The notes beneath the pieces were generated by a model, which saw only the letters and a program-made list of their open reading frames with translations, did not search any database and was not told where the DNA came from. A program made the position numbers and the translations under genes. Source: Ignavibacteria bacterium UBA7675 (GTDB lineage: Bacteria; Bacteroidota; Ignavibacteria; Kapaibacteriales; UB7675). Taken from it: 64,000 nucleotides of DNA. The stretch spans positions 1,806-65,805 of the forward strand of contig DLHF01000044.1 of assembly GCA_002483085.1 (NCBI GenBank). The letters are read 5' to 3'. Positions 32,427 through 41,900 of the stretch are shown in pieces (the first letter of the stretch is position 1; the number at the start of each line of letters is the position of its first letter).

Positions 32427-33020
32427 TTACGCCTCTATTGTCCCATTGTCGACAACGGTTTTCCCCGTTGCTTCGGCAAAAAACGCGTCTAGCCAGTCGT
32501 TCATCACACAGTCGATAACGAGGTGAATGCGGTCGTTCACGCCGTTGTTAGCAACACTATGCGGCAGATTAAAATTCAGATACCAGGCTTCTCCGGGCTG
32601 CATGTTCATGCGCTCGCTGTTCAGGCGAAAGTCCACATCGGGATTGGTAGTAATAGGGATATGAACACGCACTTCGCCGTCCTCGTAGGCGAGATTGTAG
32701 TCGCGGTGTTCGCGTATGGACGAGCCGGGGCTGAGCTTCATCAGCCGCACCGAAGTAAGCGGGCATTCAAAAAATGACAGGACCTCGCGGTAGTACGAGC
32801 AGCGCGGCAGGATTTCTGTATCGTCGTATTTTGTAGAAGTTGGGTCAGGGTAGATAGTGCGGGCGCTGCCGCCCACAGCACGCAGCGAAGCCACGATCCA
32901 TTCGCCCTTATAGTATCCCGTGTTAAAATGGGCTATCCATTCCTCTGGAAGAACATTGTCGAGATCGGCCTGTAGCCGAGCCGGGTCGAAACGAAAAGGA
33001 AAAAGCAGAGTGCTGACCAT
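32427..33020 (-). CDS. Aspartyl/asparaginyl beta-hydroxylase-like dioxygenase
   Basis: 197 residues with a cupin-type Fe(II)/2-oxoglutarate oxygenase core. SSIREHRDYNLAYEDGEVRVHIPI provides His105 and Asp107, GEAWYLNFNLPHSVANNG the distal His154, and DRIHLVID an Arg at 164 that could bind 2-oxoglutarate. It should hydroxylate Asp/Asn side chains in a protein or a small molecule. Start ATG 33020; the frame extends upstream without conserved sequence. It is a single gene between converging DinB-like and diverging flippase-like genes. Confidence 0.87.
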   Translation of the reverse strand: MVSTLLFPFRFDPARLQADLDNVLPEEWIAHFNTGYYKGEWIVASLRAVGGSARTIYPDPTSTKYDDTEILPRCSYYREVLSFFECPLTSVRLMKLSPGSSIREHRDYNLAYEDGEVRVHIPITTNPDVDFRLNSERMNMQPGEAWYLNFNLPHSVANNGVNDRIHLVIDCVMNDWLDAFFAEATGKTVVDNGTIEA

Positions 33021-33300
33021 TGCTCTATAAATATAAAATTGAAAAAATACAGTAAAGCCGGGTATCAGGCGTATCGGCGTTTGTGCGCTTCTCCCGGGCG
33101 CAGCACATAAAAAGCCCGTACAACACGTTTTCTCGGACAGGAGATGCACTGCTTGGCGCATGCCATAAGCATCACAAGTTCCGAGGCGGTTCGAGTGTTA
33201 AAATACGACCATGTGCAAATCAACACCGGAATATAGCAGGAAAATTCCTAATTTTACCGGATAGTTTTGTTTGCACGAATTGAGGACGACAGAGGCTTTC

Positions 33301-34338
33301 ATGAATACCAGGTCCAGACGGATACTTCAGACGCTTGTTGGTGTGATCATTCTGGTTGTCTCCGTGTACTTTGCCTTTCGCAATATAGACCTCGACAAGT
33401 TTACGGCTGCTTTTGGGCAGGCCAACTACTGGTGGGTGCTTGCGTCTATGCCTGTTGTGCTGCTGTCGCACTATGTACGGGCTATGCGGTGGAAAACGCT
33501 TTTAGCGCCATTGCGCGAGAAGGCATCGGTCCTCAACGGCTTTTCGGCAATCATGATTGGGTACATGTTCAACAACCTGATCCCGCGAAGCGGAGAAGTG
33601 GTGCGCGCTTATGTTTTCAGCCGCCGAGAGCAGTTTCCTCTGTCGACGACATTTGCTGTCGTGTTTGTAGAGCGTATTCTCGATGTTATAGCGCTCGCTG
33701 TGCTGCTGCTGTTCACATCGTCGGCCTTTCGCAGGGAAATTGCCATTGCCTTCCCGGACTTCTCTTCCTGGATCGTGATGTTTCTAGTGGTTCTTGCTCT
33801 TGGTGTGCTCGCCGTTGCCTTGTTCCTAAAGACCACTCTCGCATCGCTGTTTTTGCGCTTTGTTGTGCGGCCTTTCTCGGAGAAGTGGTACGAGCGACTT
33901 TCGCATTATCTTGAAAACTTCGTGCGCGGCCTTGCTGTGCTTTCCTCACCGAAGCAATATCTGCGCATCATGCTCGAAACAATGACGATGTGGCTGCTGT
34001 ATGTGATACCACTCTATATGCTCTTCTTTGCATTCGATTTTCACCTGCAACGCCCTCTTACCATGTTTGACGCCAATGTGCTATGTGTCATTACCAGTCT
34101 TGCTATCGCTGCCGCTCCTTCGCCCGGAGCGATTGGCGTGTACCACTGGTGCGCTCAAATTACCCTTACAAAGTTTTATGGGATTGATCCCGAGACCGCT
34201 CTAGCTTATGCCACGATTGCACATGGTGTTGGTTTTTTTGTTCCTATGCTGATGGGCCCGCTGTTCATGATGCGGGAAAGTGCTCGGGGCTTGTCGTGGC
34301 GTTCAGTAGCTTCTGGTGCAAGTGCAGAAAAGGCGTGA
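33301..34338 (+). CDS. LPG-synthase-TM/flippase-like integral membrane protein
   Basis: 345 residues of the UPF0104/lysylphosphatidylglycerol-synthase TM family: about eight membrane helices with the loop ...MIGYMFNNLIPRSGEVVRAYVFSRRE and the motif PSPGAIGVYHW near the end. Relatives translocate or modify membrane lipids, or are predicted flippases. The soluble aminoacyl-transferase domain of MprF is absent. Start ATG 33301; a TTG ten codons upstream is possible. The cupin gene follows 53 bases after. Confidence 0.87.
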   Translation: MNTRSRRILQTLVGVIILVVSVYFAFRNIDLDKFTAAFGQANYWWVLASMPVVLLSHYVRAMRWKTLLAPLREKASVLNGFSAIMIGYMFNNLIPRSGEVVRAYVFSRREQFPLSTTFAVVFVERILDVIALAVLLLFTSSAFRREIAIAFPDFSSWIVMFLVVLALGVLAVALFLKTTLASLFLRFVVRPFSEKWYERLSHYLENFVRGLAVLSSPKQYLRIMLETMTMWLLYVIPLYMLFFAFDFHLQRPLTMFDANVLCVITSLAIAAAPSPGAIGVYHWCAQITLTKFYGIDPETALAYATIAHGVGFFVPMLMGPLFMMRESARGLSWRSVASGASAEKA

Positions 34339-34391
34339 AACTGGGCAGTTGGCAATTGAGAATTCTATACAGAGGTTGTGGGGTAGATGCA

Positions 34392-34754
34392 ATGATACAA
34401 GAGAGTGAACCGGTGCTACTCCCGCAGCCGTGGGGAACAATGATATGGCTGGCTGGTGCTGATGTTGGCAATATTCGGACTATGACATTAGGCCGGATGC
34501 TTATGCAGCCGGGGTCTGCGAACGACCTGCACAGCCATGCCAATTGCGAAGAAGTGCTGCATGTGCTCAGTGGACAAGTAGAGCATCGTATTGGCACAGA
34601 GAAGTTTCTGCAAACTCCCGGTACGGTAGTTGTTGTGCCTGCAGGTGTTCCACATCAAACTGTCAACATCGGCAGTGAACGCGCCGACATACTGATTGCG
34701 TTTCCTGTGGGCGAGCGCGAGTTCAGAAGAGAAGAACAGCAAGAACATTGGTGA
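34392..34754 (+). CDS. Small cupin-domain protein
   Basis: 120 residues forming a single cupin barrel. Motif 1 gives metal ligands His47, His49 and Glu53/54 (LHSHANCEEVLHVLSG), and motif 2 gives His88 (VVVPAGVPHQTVN). The QPWGTMIWLAG start is like cupins associated with sugar isomerases or simple metal-binding enzymes. Start ATG 34392. It is downstream of the flippase-like gene and upstream of the M20 peptidase on the same strand. Function not assignable. Confidence 0.85.
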   Translation: MIQESEPVLLPQPWGTMIWLAGADVGNIRTMTLGRMLMQPGSANDLHSHANCEEVLHVLSGQVEHRIGTEKFLQTPGTVVVVPAGVPHQTVNIGSERADILIAFPVGEREFRREEQQEHW

Positions 34755-34853
34755 TCAGGGCATGTGTTCGCACTGTGGTGCAGCGGCAGGGCAAGGAACA
34801 CACAGGCGGCTGGAGCCGTATCAACTACTTCATTATTCAATTCTTGTATATAT

Positions 34854-36221
34854 ATGGATTCGATACTCAGTTTTATTAGCAGCAACAACGAACGCTATCT
34901 CGAAGAACTCCGCGATTTTCTTTCTATTCCAAGTGTAAGCACTGCTCCAGAACACGTACAGGACGTAGCACGGTGCGCCGAATGGGTAAAAGACCAGCTT
35001 TTGGCGATTGGGCTCGACAATGCCCGTGTAGTTCCCACTGGCGGCCATCCAGTTGTCTATGGCGAATGGCTGCATGCTGGTAGCGATGCCCCGACCGTGC
35101 TGTTCTATGGCCACTACGATGTCCAGCCGGTGGACCCGCTGAACCTGTGGACCAATCCGCCTTTCGAGCCAACAGTCCGCGATGGCAAGGTCTATGCGCG
35201 TGGCGCCGTCGACGATAAGGGCCAGGTCTTCCTTCAGCTAAAAAGCATAGAAGCACATCTGAAAGTAAATGGTCGGCTGCCGGTTAATGTAAAAGTGCTG
35301 ATAGAAGGCGAGGAAGAAATAGGCAGCGTCCATTTAGAGCAGTTTCTGCACGACAACAGCGCGATGCTCGCTTGCGATACTGTGCTGGTTTCCGATACCT
35401 CGATGTTCGGCGAGAATCTTCCTTCGCTATGCTACGGCTTGCGCGGCCTTACGTACATGGAAGTGCATGTCACCGGGCCGAATCGCGATCTGCATTCCGG
35501 CTCGTTTGGCGGCGCTATCGAGAACCCCGTGAACGCGCTGTGCAAGATGATTGCCGGGCTGAAAGACGAGCGCGGTCGTATTACTATCAATGGATTTTAC
35601 GACGATGTGCTGCCGGTGACAACCGAAGAACGCGCGCAATTTGCTCGCCTGCCATTCGACGAAGATGCGTTCTGCCGCGACAATGGTGTGGCAGCTACTG
35701 GCGGCGGGGAAACCGACTATACGCCATTAGAGCGCTTGTGGGCACGCCCGACGCTTGATGTAAACGGTATATGGGGCGGCTTTACCGGCGAAGGTGCCAA
35801 GACCGTGCTCCCTTCAAAAGCTGCGGCTAAAATTTCCATGCGCCTTGTAGCCAACCAGAATACAGAGGACATCGCGGAAAAATTTACGAGGCATATTCTA
35901 CAGCATGCGCCGGAAAGCGTACAGGTAGAAGTGCGAACGCTGCACGGCGGTAACCCGGCATTGACGCCTGTGGATACACCTGCAATGGAAGCTGCACATC
36001 GCGCACTGCACACGGCTTTTGGTGTTGAACCTTTCTATATACGCGAAGGCGGGTCTATTCCCATTGTTCTTTTGTTCGAGACCATTCTCCATGCACCTAC
36101 CGTGCTGATGGGATTTGGCTTGCCCAATGAGAACGCGCATTCACCCGACGAGCATTTTGATCTCGAAAACTTCCGCCGGGGTATTATTGCATCGGCGTTG
36201 TTTTACAACGAACTGGCCTGA
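34854..36221 (+). CDS. M20-family metallopeptidase (dipeptidase-like)
   Basis: 455 residues. Zinc ligands and catalytic residues are visible: His87 (FYGHYDVQ), Asp120 (ARGAVDDKGQ), the Glu pair at 153-154 (EGEEEIGS) and a C-terminal His (NENAHSPDEHF). A dimerisation domain sits between (about 200-310). The layout fits cytosolic M20 dipeptidases that cleave beta-Ala-His or general dipeptides. Start ATG 34854, preceded by an AT-rich stretch. It is in a run of plus-strand genes, with no clear operon partner. Confidence 0.93.
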   Translation: MDSILSFISSNNERYLEELRDFLSIPSVSTAPEHVQDVARCAEWVKDQLLAIGLDNARVVPTGGHPVVYGEWLHAGSDAPTVLFYGHYDVQPVDPLNLWTNPPFEPTVRDGKVYARGAVDDKGQVFLQLKSIEAHLKVNGRLPVNVKVLIEGEEEIGSVHLEQFLHDNSAMLACDTVLVSDTSMFGENLPSLCYGLRGLTYMEVHVTGPNRDLHSGSFGGAIENPVNALCKMIAGLKDERGRITINGFYDDVLPVTTEERAQFARLPFDEDAFCRDNGVAATGGGETDYTPLERLWARPTLDVNGIWGGFTGEGAKTVLPSKAAAKISMRLVANQNTEDIAEKFTRHILQHAPESVQVEVRTLHGGNPALTPVDTPAMEAAHRALHTAFGVEPFYIREGGSIPIVLLFETILHAPTVLMGFGLPNENAHSPDEHFDLENFRRGIIASALFYNELA

Positions 36222-36272
36222 TGTGCAAAAGCGCATTGGAGATTTTCGGTTAAAGCATCCGGGAGGCAAGGT

Positions 36273-37187
36273 GTGAAAACAATCCTTATTACGGGCGGAA
36301 GCGGCTTCTTTGGCTGGAATGCAGCCCGCTTTTTCCGAGCGCGCGGCTATACGGTGTTGGCCTGTGCACCCGAACCTGAACGGTATAATATGTTCTTTGC
36401 AGAAGTGCCGTTCTGCCGGGTGGATGTGCTCGATGCTCGTACCGTAGTAGATGTTGTTATGCAGACAAAGCCTGACTACATTATCCACGCTGCTGCACAT
36501 TCTACACCTTCCTCCTGCGAGCGCAATCCGGTGCGGGCGCACGAAATTAATGTCATCGGTACAGGCAATGTGTTTGGGGCGGCTGCCGCTACGCGCATAC
36601 CATTTGTGTTCCTTTCTACCGATCTGGTGTTCGACGGCGAAAAGGGAAATTATACCGAGAATGATGCTGCTATGCCGAACACAGTGTATGGCGATACAAA
36701 GCTGCAGGCCGAGCGCATGCTGCAAAACCAGACGATGTTTTACGACTGGGTCGTGATTCGCTCCTCGCTGATGTTTGGCAATGGCATGCCCTGGACTAAC
36801 GCTTTTCCGCAGTTTGCCGAGCGAGCGCTGCGCAATGGCGAAACTGTCCAGTTGTTTGTCGACCAGTATCGCACGCCCGTGTTTGTCGATGATGTAGCAC
36901 GTGCACTCGACCTATTAGTCGACCGCAAAAAGTTTGGCGAGATATTTCACTGCGCTGGCCCCGAACGACTCAACCGCGTAGAGTTTGTGCGGCGATACTG
37001 CCAGTTCATGGATATACCACAGGAGGGCATTCGGGAAGTGACAATGGACGAACTGCCCGACTACCCCACACGTGTGCGCGATGTTTCGCTGTCTGCGGCA
37101 AAACTTCGGCAAAGCATGCACTGGCGGCCCACACCCATAGAAGTAGCCTTTGCTGAAATGAAAGAGATGCAGCAGGGCGAGGCTTAA
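36273..37187 (+). CDS. NAD(P)-dependent sugar epimerase/dehydratase (RmlD-like)
   Basis: 304 residues of the extended SDR family, closest in shape to RmlD (dTDP-4-dehydrorhamnose reductase). The glycine motif GGSGFFGWN is at 8-16, the active-site Tyr-x-x-x-Lys is YGDTK, and STDLVFDGEKGNYTE matches RmlD. The C-terminal part (HCAGPERLNRVEFVRRYCQFM) is also typical. Start GTG 36273, with GGGAGG about ten bases upstream. It ends before a repeat copy. It may supply a deoxysugar nucleotide, but no rml partners are nearby. Confidence 0.88.
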   Translation: MKTILITGGSGFFGWNAARFFRARGYTVLACAPEPERYNMFFAEVPFCRVDVLDARTVVDVVMQTKPDYIIHAAAHSTPSSCERNPVRAHEINVIGTGNVFGAAAATRIPFVFLSTDLVFDGEKGNYTENDAAMPNTVYGDTKLQAERMLQNQTMFYDWVVIRSSLMFGNGMPWTNAFPQFAERALRNGETVQLFVDQYRTPVFVDDVARALDLLVDRKKFGEIFHCAGPERLNRVEFVRRYCQFMDIPQEGIREVTMDELPDYPTRVRDVSLSAAKLRQSMHWRPTPIEVAFAEMKEMQQGEA

Positions 37188-37250
37188 GAGCGAAGCTCAC
37201 AATTGCTAAAAGTATCGTACCATGCAGTGCCTGAGCGATAGCAATAGCTA

Positions 37251-37354
37251 TGGGTACGGGCGTCGTGGTACGAGCGGCTGTCGCTGGTCGCATCGTTCTT
37301 ACGATAATTGCAGCGCGTGGCGCAGACCGAACACGAGGGCAGAGGCCGAAGCGC
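37251..37354 (-). repeat. Dispersed intergenic repeat, both modules but diverged (copy 9)
   Basis: On the minus strand: GCGCTTCGGCCTCTGCCCTC, then GTCTGCGCCACGCG, then ATGCGACCAGCGACAGCCG, then ACGACGCCCGTACCCA. Both modules are in the standard order, each with several changes. It lies between the epimerase and EamA genes. Confidence 0.7.
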
Positions 37355-37412
37355 TACTCTGATGCCGATTCTCCATTGCAAACACTCTGATCAAAGCTAT
37401 TCTCATATCTCT

Positions 37413-38327
37413 ATGCGCAAAGTTCTGACCTCAGCCGAATTTCTATTCGTGCTTATTACGCTGATCTGGAGCGGCACATTTGTCTTTGTAAAAGAGGCGG
37501 TGCAGATTATTTCTCCCTTTGCGCTGAATACGCTGAGGTTCGGGATTGCTTTTCTGGTTACTGTAGCGATATTCGGTGGGAAGTTGCGCTTGCTCTCGCG
37601 CCGCGAAACGCTGCACGGTGTTTGGTTAGGGGTATTGTACGCAACGGGCTTTTTTTTGCAGACATTTGGGCTACAGTACACGACTGTGGGGCGGTCGAGC
37701 TTTATCACCGGGTCGGTCGTGGTGATGGTGCCATGTGCTTATTGGCTAATTGAGCGGCGGCGCACGACAACAGCACAACAGATTGGCATAGCGGCAGCGG
37801 CGGTTGGGCTCTGGCTTTTTACCGATCCGTCGGGCAGCTCGCTGAATATCGGCGATATGCTTACGTTTTGCGGTGCTGCAATGTGGGCATTCTACATGTG
37901 CTATCTCGACATGTTCACACGTGTACCTGCTGCTGATGGCTCATTTGCCCTTACCGTGCGGCTTGTAGCACTACAGTTTGGTGTTGCTTTTGTGATGGGG
38001 CTAGCTGGTATGCTTGCTACGGAATCGCCCGTGATACCGCTTACTACTGGCATTATTATTACCATATTGTACACCTCGCTGCTCGCTACGGTTGTCGCTA
38101 CATTTGTACAAACTCATTACCAGAATCAGCTTACTCCGGTAAAAGCCGCGCTGATTTTTGTATTGGAGCCTGTATTTGCCAGCCTTATCGCCGCTATTGT
38201 TATCGACGAGTACTTCGGCGTATGGGAAATCATTGGTGGAGTGCTAATTGTTGTCGGCGTGCTGATGGGCGAAGCTGGCGACGCATTGATGGCCGGATGG
38301 CGAAAGGCGATATATGGACGCTCGTGA
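37413..38327 (+). CDS. EamA/DMT-family permease
   Basis: 304 residues, about ten membrane helices in two EamA repeats (FLFVLITLIWSGTFVFVKEAV...ALNTLRFGIAF, and later YTSLLATVVATFVQTHYQNQLTPVKAALIFVLEPVFASLIAAIVIDEYF). Exporters of this type move amino acids or small metabolites. Start ATG 37413. Its last 14 bases overlap the start of the cyclo-ligase gene, so the two are translated together. The substrate is unknown. Confidence 0.93.
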   Translation: MRKVLTSAEFLFVLITLIWSGTFVFVKEAVQIISPFALNTLRFGIAFLVTVAIFGGKLRLLSRRETLHGVWLGVLYATGFFLQTFGLQYTTVGRSSFITGSVVVMVPCAYWLIERRRTTTAQQIGIAAAAVGLWLFTDPSGSSLNIGDMLTFCGAAMWAFYMCYLDMFTRVPAADGSFALTVRLVALQFGVAFVMGLAGMLATESPVIPLTTGIIITILYTSLLATVVATFVQTHYQNQLTPVKAALIFVLEPVFASLIAAIVIDEYFGVWEIIGGVLIVVGVLMGEAGDALMAGWRKAIYGRS

Positions 38328-38901
38328 ACAAAAGCGGCTCCTGCGTGCGGCAATGCGCCGCAGGCGCGATGAAATTTCCCCGGATGTACGGGTGCTGTGG
38401 TCGGCTGCGCTGTGCCGTAATGTAGGTGTACTACCGGAGTTTGCACAAGCGGCATGTGTTCATGTGTTTTGTTCGTTTGGGTCGGAGCCAGACACTGCTC
38501 CGCTTATTGCGGCTGCTTTCGGCGCGGGCAAGCGCGTAGTAGTACCAATCACACCCGGCAGGGAGAGCAATGAGCTTCGCCATGTTGAAATTTTTCCCGG
38601 GCAGCAATACAAGCCCGGTATTTACAATATTCCAATTCCCTTTTTCCCCGGGCAAGAAGCCTACCCATTCTGCGAGCCCTCCGATTTTTTTACTGCTACC
38701 GACTGCATCCTTGTACCGCTTCTGGCTTTCGATTGGCGCCGCCACAGGCTGGGCTATGGCCGTGGTTTTTACGATCGTTTTTTACAAAAAACACCGGGCT
38801 ATACGATAGGCTTGGCATTCAGCACGCAGGAAGTTGGCGATCTGCCCATCGAAAACCACGATACGGCGCTGGATATCATTGCAACCGAAAAAGTCCCTTG
38901 A
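38314..38901 (+). CDS. 5-formyltetrahydrofolate cyclo-ligase
   Basis: Converts 5-formyl-THF to 5,10-methenyl-THF with ATP, recycling a folate storage form. 195 residues. MDAREQKRLLRAAMRRRRDEIS is the family N terminus, LVPLLAFDWRRHRLGYGRGFYDRFL the strongly conserved core with the GYGRGFYD motif, and the C terminus ends IIATEKVP. Start ATG 38314, overlapping the EamA gene by 14 bases. It ends 76 bases before the first giant surface-protein gene. Confidence 0.95.
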   Translation: MDAREQKRLLRAAMRRRRDEISPDVRVLWSAALCRNVGVLPEFAQAACVHVFCSFGSEPDTAPLIAAAFGAGKRVVVPITPGRESNELRHVEIFPGQQYKPGIYNIPIPFFPGQEAYPFCEPSDFFTATDCILVPLLAFDWRRHRLGYGRGFYDRFLQKTPGYTIGLAFSTQEVGDLPIENHDTALDIIATEKVP

Positions 38902-38977
38902 TGTAGAGCCTGCACCTTTCTATCTTCCGCGCTATTATAACGCCATTATCATTATCGTATAGCAAGGAAGACTGCGT

Positions 38978-41900
38978 ATGGGTATCTGTGCTACTATCCT
39001 TGTTTCGCTGTTACTCGTTTTCAATGCCGCTGTTGCCCAGAATGTCCATAAGGAATACGACCAATGGCACTTTGGAACAATTGGTTTATATCCTGCCGGA
39101 GGTTCTTCGCAATCTGGTTGCCTTGCAGCATTGGAGGGGTGCGCTGTCTACCGCACGCCATTGCTGAACACTGCCGACTCTACGTACTGGACTATTATTA
39201 CTGATGGTGTTACTGTGGTAGATCAGTACTGCCGTATAGCGTTCAATGGATCGGGCCTGATGGGGCATCCCAGTAGTTCGCAGTCGGCGCTTATCGTGCC
39301 ACATCCCGGCGATAGTGCTGTATATTTTATTTTTACTGCCGGAGCTGGTCCGTATGTTACGGACGACAACAACGGTATTCGATTCTCGAAAGTTTTTCCC
39401 TACAGTTCGCTTTTTTTACAAGTTACCGAGAGAAACACGGTACTGCTGGACACCGCTACGGAAAAATTAGTAGCTGTGGGCCATTGCAACGACCGCGATT
39501 ACTGGGTGCTTGCTCATGGCTGGGGTGATAATAATTTCTACGCATGGCTTGTAAGCGATACAGGAGTATCGCGGCAGCCGATTGTTTCTTCGGTGGGAGC
39601 AGTGCATTCGCGCCTGACAGCGGAATACACTATTGGCTATATGAAAGCCTCTCCAAATGGAAAACGCCTTGCCCTTGCGTGCAACAGCATGCAGACCGTA
39701 CAGCTTTTTGACTTCGACAATTCCACTGGCATAGTGTCCAATCCTATCAGCCTGCCGTCTGTGGGATCAAATTATTCAGGGGAATACGGTGTGAGCTTTT
39801 CGCCCGATAACACCCGGCTTTATATTAGTGGTATCGACAGTACACTACAGTCAACTCTTTACCAGTACACCGTTACAGGCACTCCGGCAGAAATTGTGGC
39901 ATCGCGCCAGTTGATATTCTCAGCACCTGTTGTTGGCAACCCCAGCAACCAGATTGCAGCGCTGCAATTGTACAGAGACGGCACTATTTTGTGTGCGCGT
40001 GCCGAGAGCGTCTTTCTCGGACGCGTTCGCTACCCCAATGCCGCTGGTGTTTTGTGCGGCTACGAGCACAATGGTGTTCGTCTGGCGGCGGGCGGTAGCA
40101 GCTTTGGCTTGCCAAATAATATCGACAAGCAGTACAATACGGGCGCGAGTTGCTATCGGCCTAATGCCTATTTTTCGCAGAACACGAAAAATATTTGTGT
40201 AGGGCAGTGTATTAATTTTCTCGATAGCAGCAGGCATCGTCCTACATCGTGGAAATGGCTGTTTCCCGGTGGCGAACCAGCAGTATCTACCGAGCAGAAT
40301 CCCCCAAATATTTGCTACCACCAGCCGGGTACGTATAGCGCTACACTGATAGTAAGCAACGACCGGGGCCGCGATACACTTGTTTTTCCGGGCGCTGTTG
40401 TCGTGTGGTCATACCCGCAGGCAGATGCCGGTTCGGATATTACTATTTGTGCCGGGAGCGAGGTCTCTCTGCATGGTAGCGGTGGTGGTGCTTATAGGTG
40501 GTCGCCGGACTACAAGCTGAGCAATAAGAACATTGCGGCGCCCATAGCTCGCCCGCTGAAGACTACGGAGTATGTCCTGCAAGTGTCCAATGGGCCGTGT
40601 CTCGACTACGACACCGTAGTGGTGACTGTGCTCGAACCACGGAGGATTTTACCAGCGTTATACAATATCTGTGCAGGCGACAGTATTCGGCATTTTTATC
40701 CAGCATCCGGTACGTACCATTGGGAGCCTGCGACTGGGCTGAGCGATCCTAACTCGAATGAGCCTTGGATTTCTGTGCAGCAGACTACGCAGTACACGGT
40801 GACACTTATCGATGAAAATGGTTGTTCTTCCTCTGCGGTTGTAGAGGTGCGTGTCCATCCTGTGCCTGTGGTGAATGCTGGTAAAGATATAGCTATCTGC
40901 CCGGGCGAAGCCGTGAGGCTCACTGCAAATAGTGGCGAAGCAGGAGGCCAATATCTGTGGAAGCCCGCTGCCGGGCTGGACGATCCAGATAAACACAATC
41001 CAATTGCCACACCGCTGCACACCACCACGTACATTGTGACATTTACAGCGCCGACAGGCTGTAAAGCAGTTGATAGCGTAACAGTGGTGGTGTTTCCCAC
41101 GCCGATTATAGACGCCGGACTCGACACCATGATCTGCTTTGGCAGCGAAATAGAATTGCGTGCTGCGGGTCCTCCCGGGAAGTATTCGTGGACTCCTGTT
41201 GCAGGGATTGAAGATCCTCATCAGCAAGTGGCAAAAGCGCAGCCTGCGACAACAACAATGTACCGGGTGGAGCTGGCAGACAACAATGGCTGTACTACTG
41301 TGGATTCTGTGCTGGTCACTGTGCGGAAGCCTATTGCAAGAGCAGGCACCGATGTGGCTGTGTGCAAAGGCGAAAGCGTTCGTATCAGAGCCACAGGTTC
41401 CGAGGGAACATATGCTTGGACACCCGAAGAGGGGTTGGATAATCCTATGAGCAAAAGCCCGCTGGCTTCGCCGCTGCAAACAACAGTCTATGCAGTGACT
41501 ATTACAGATAAGTTCGGCTGTACTGCCGTCGACAGCGTTGTCGTGAGCGTTGCTACAACAGGTACTGTGGACGCTGGTGAAGACCGTACCGTGTGTGTCG
41601 GCGATGCCGTACAGCTCAATGCTAGTGGTATTACCGGTGTGTATTCGTGGACGCCAGTAGAAGGGCTAAGCGACCCAACGAGCGATAATCCGCTGGCTTC
41701 GCCACAGCAAACGACCGTGTACACAGTGTTTGTGCGAAGTCCGGGTGGATGCGAGGCAACAGATTCTGTGGTTATTACCGTGCTTCCGCGCCCACAGATA
41801 GATGCTGGACAGGATATTTCCATATGCCGCAATAGCAGCGCACAATTGCGAGCGACGGGCGATCCGGGACGCTATTACTGGCAGCCTGATACAGGATTGG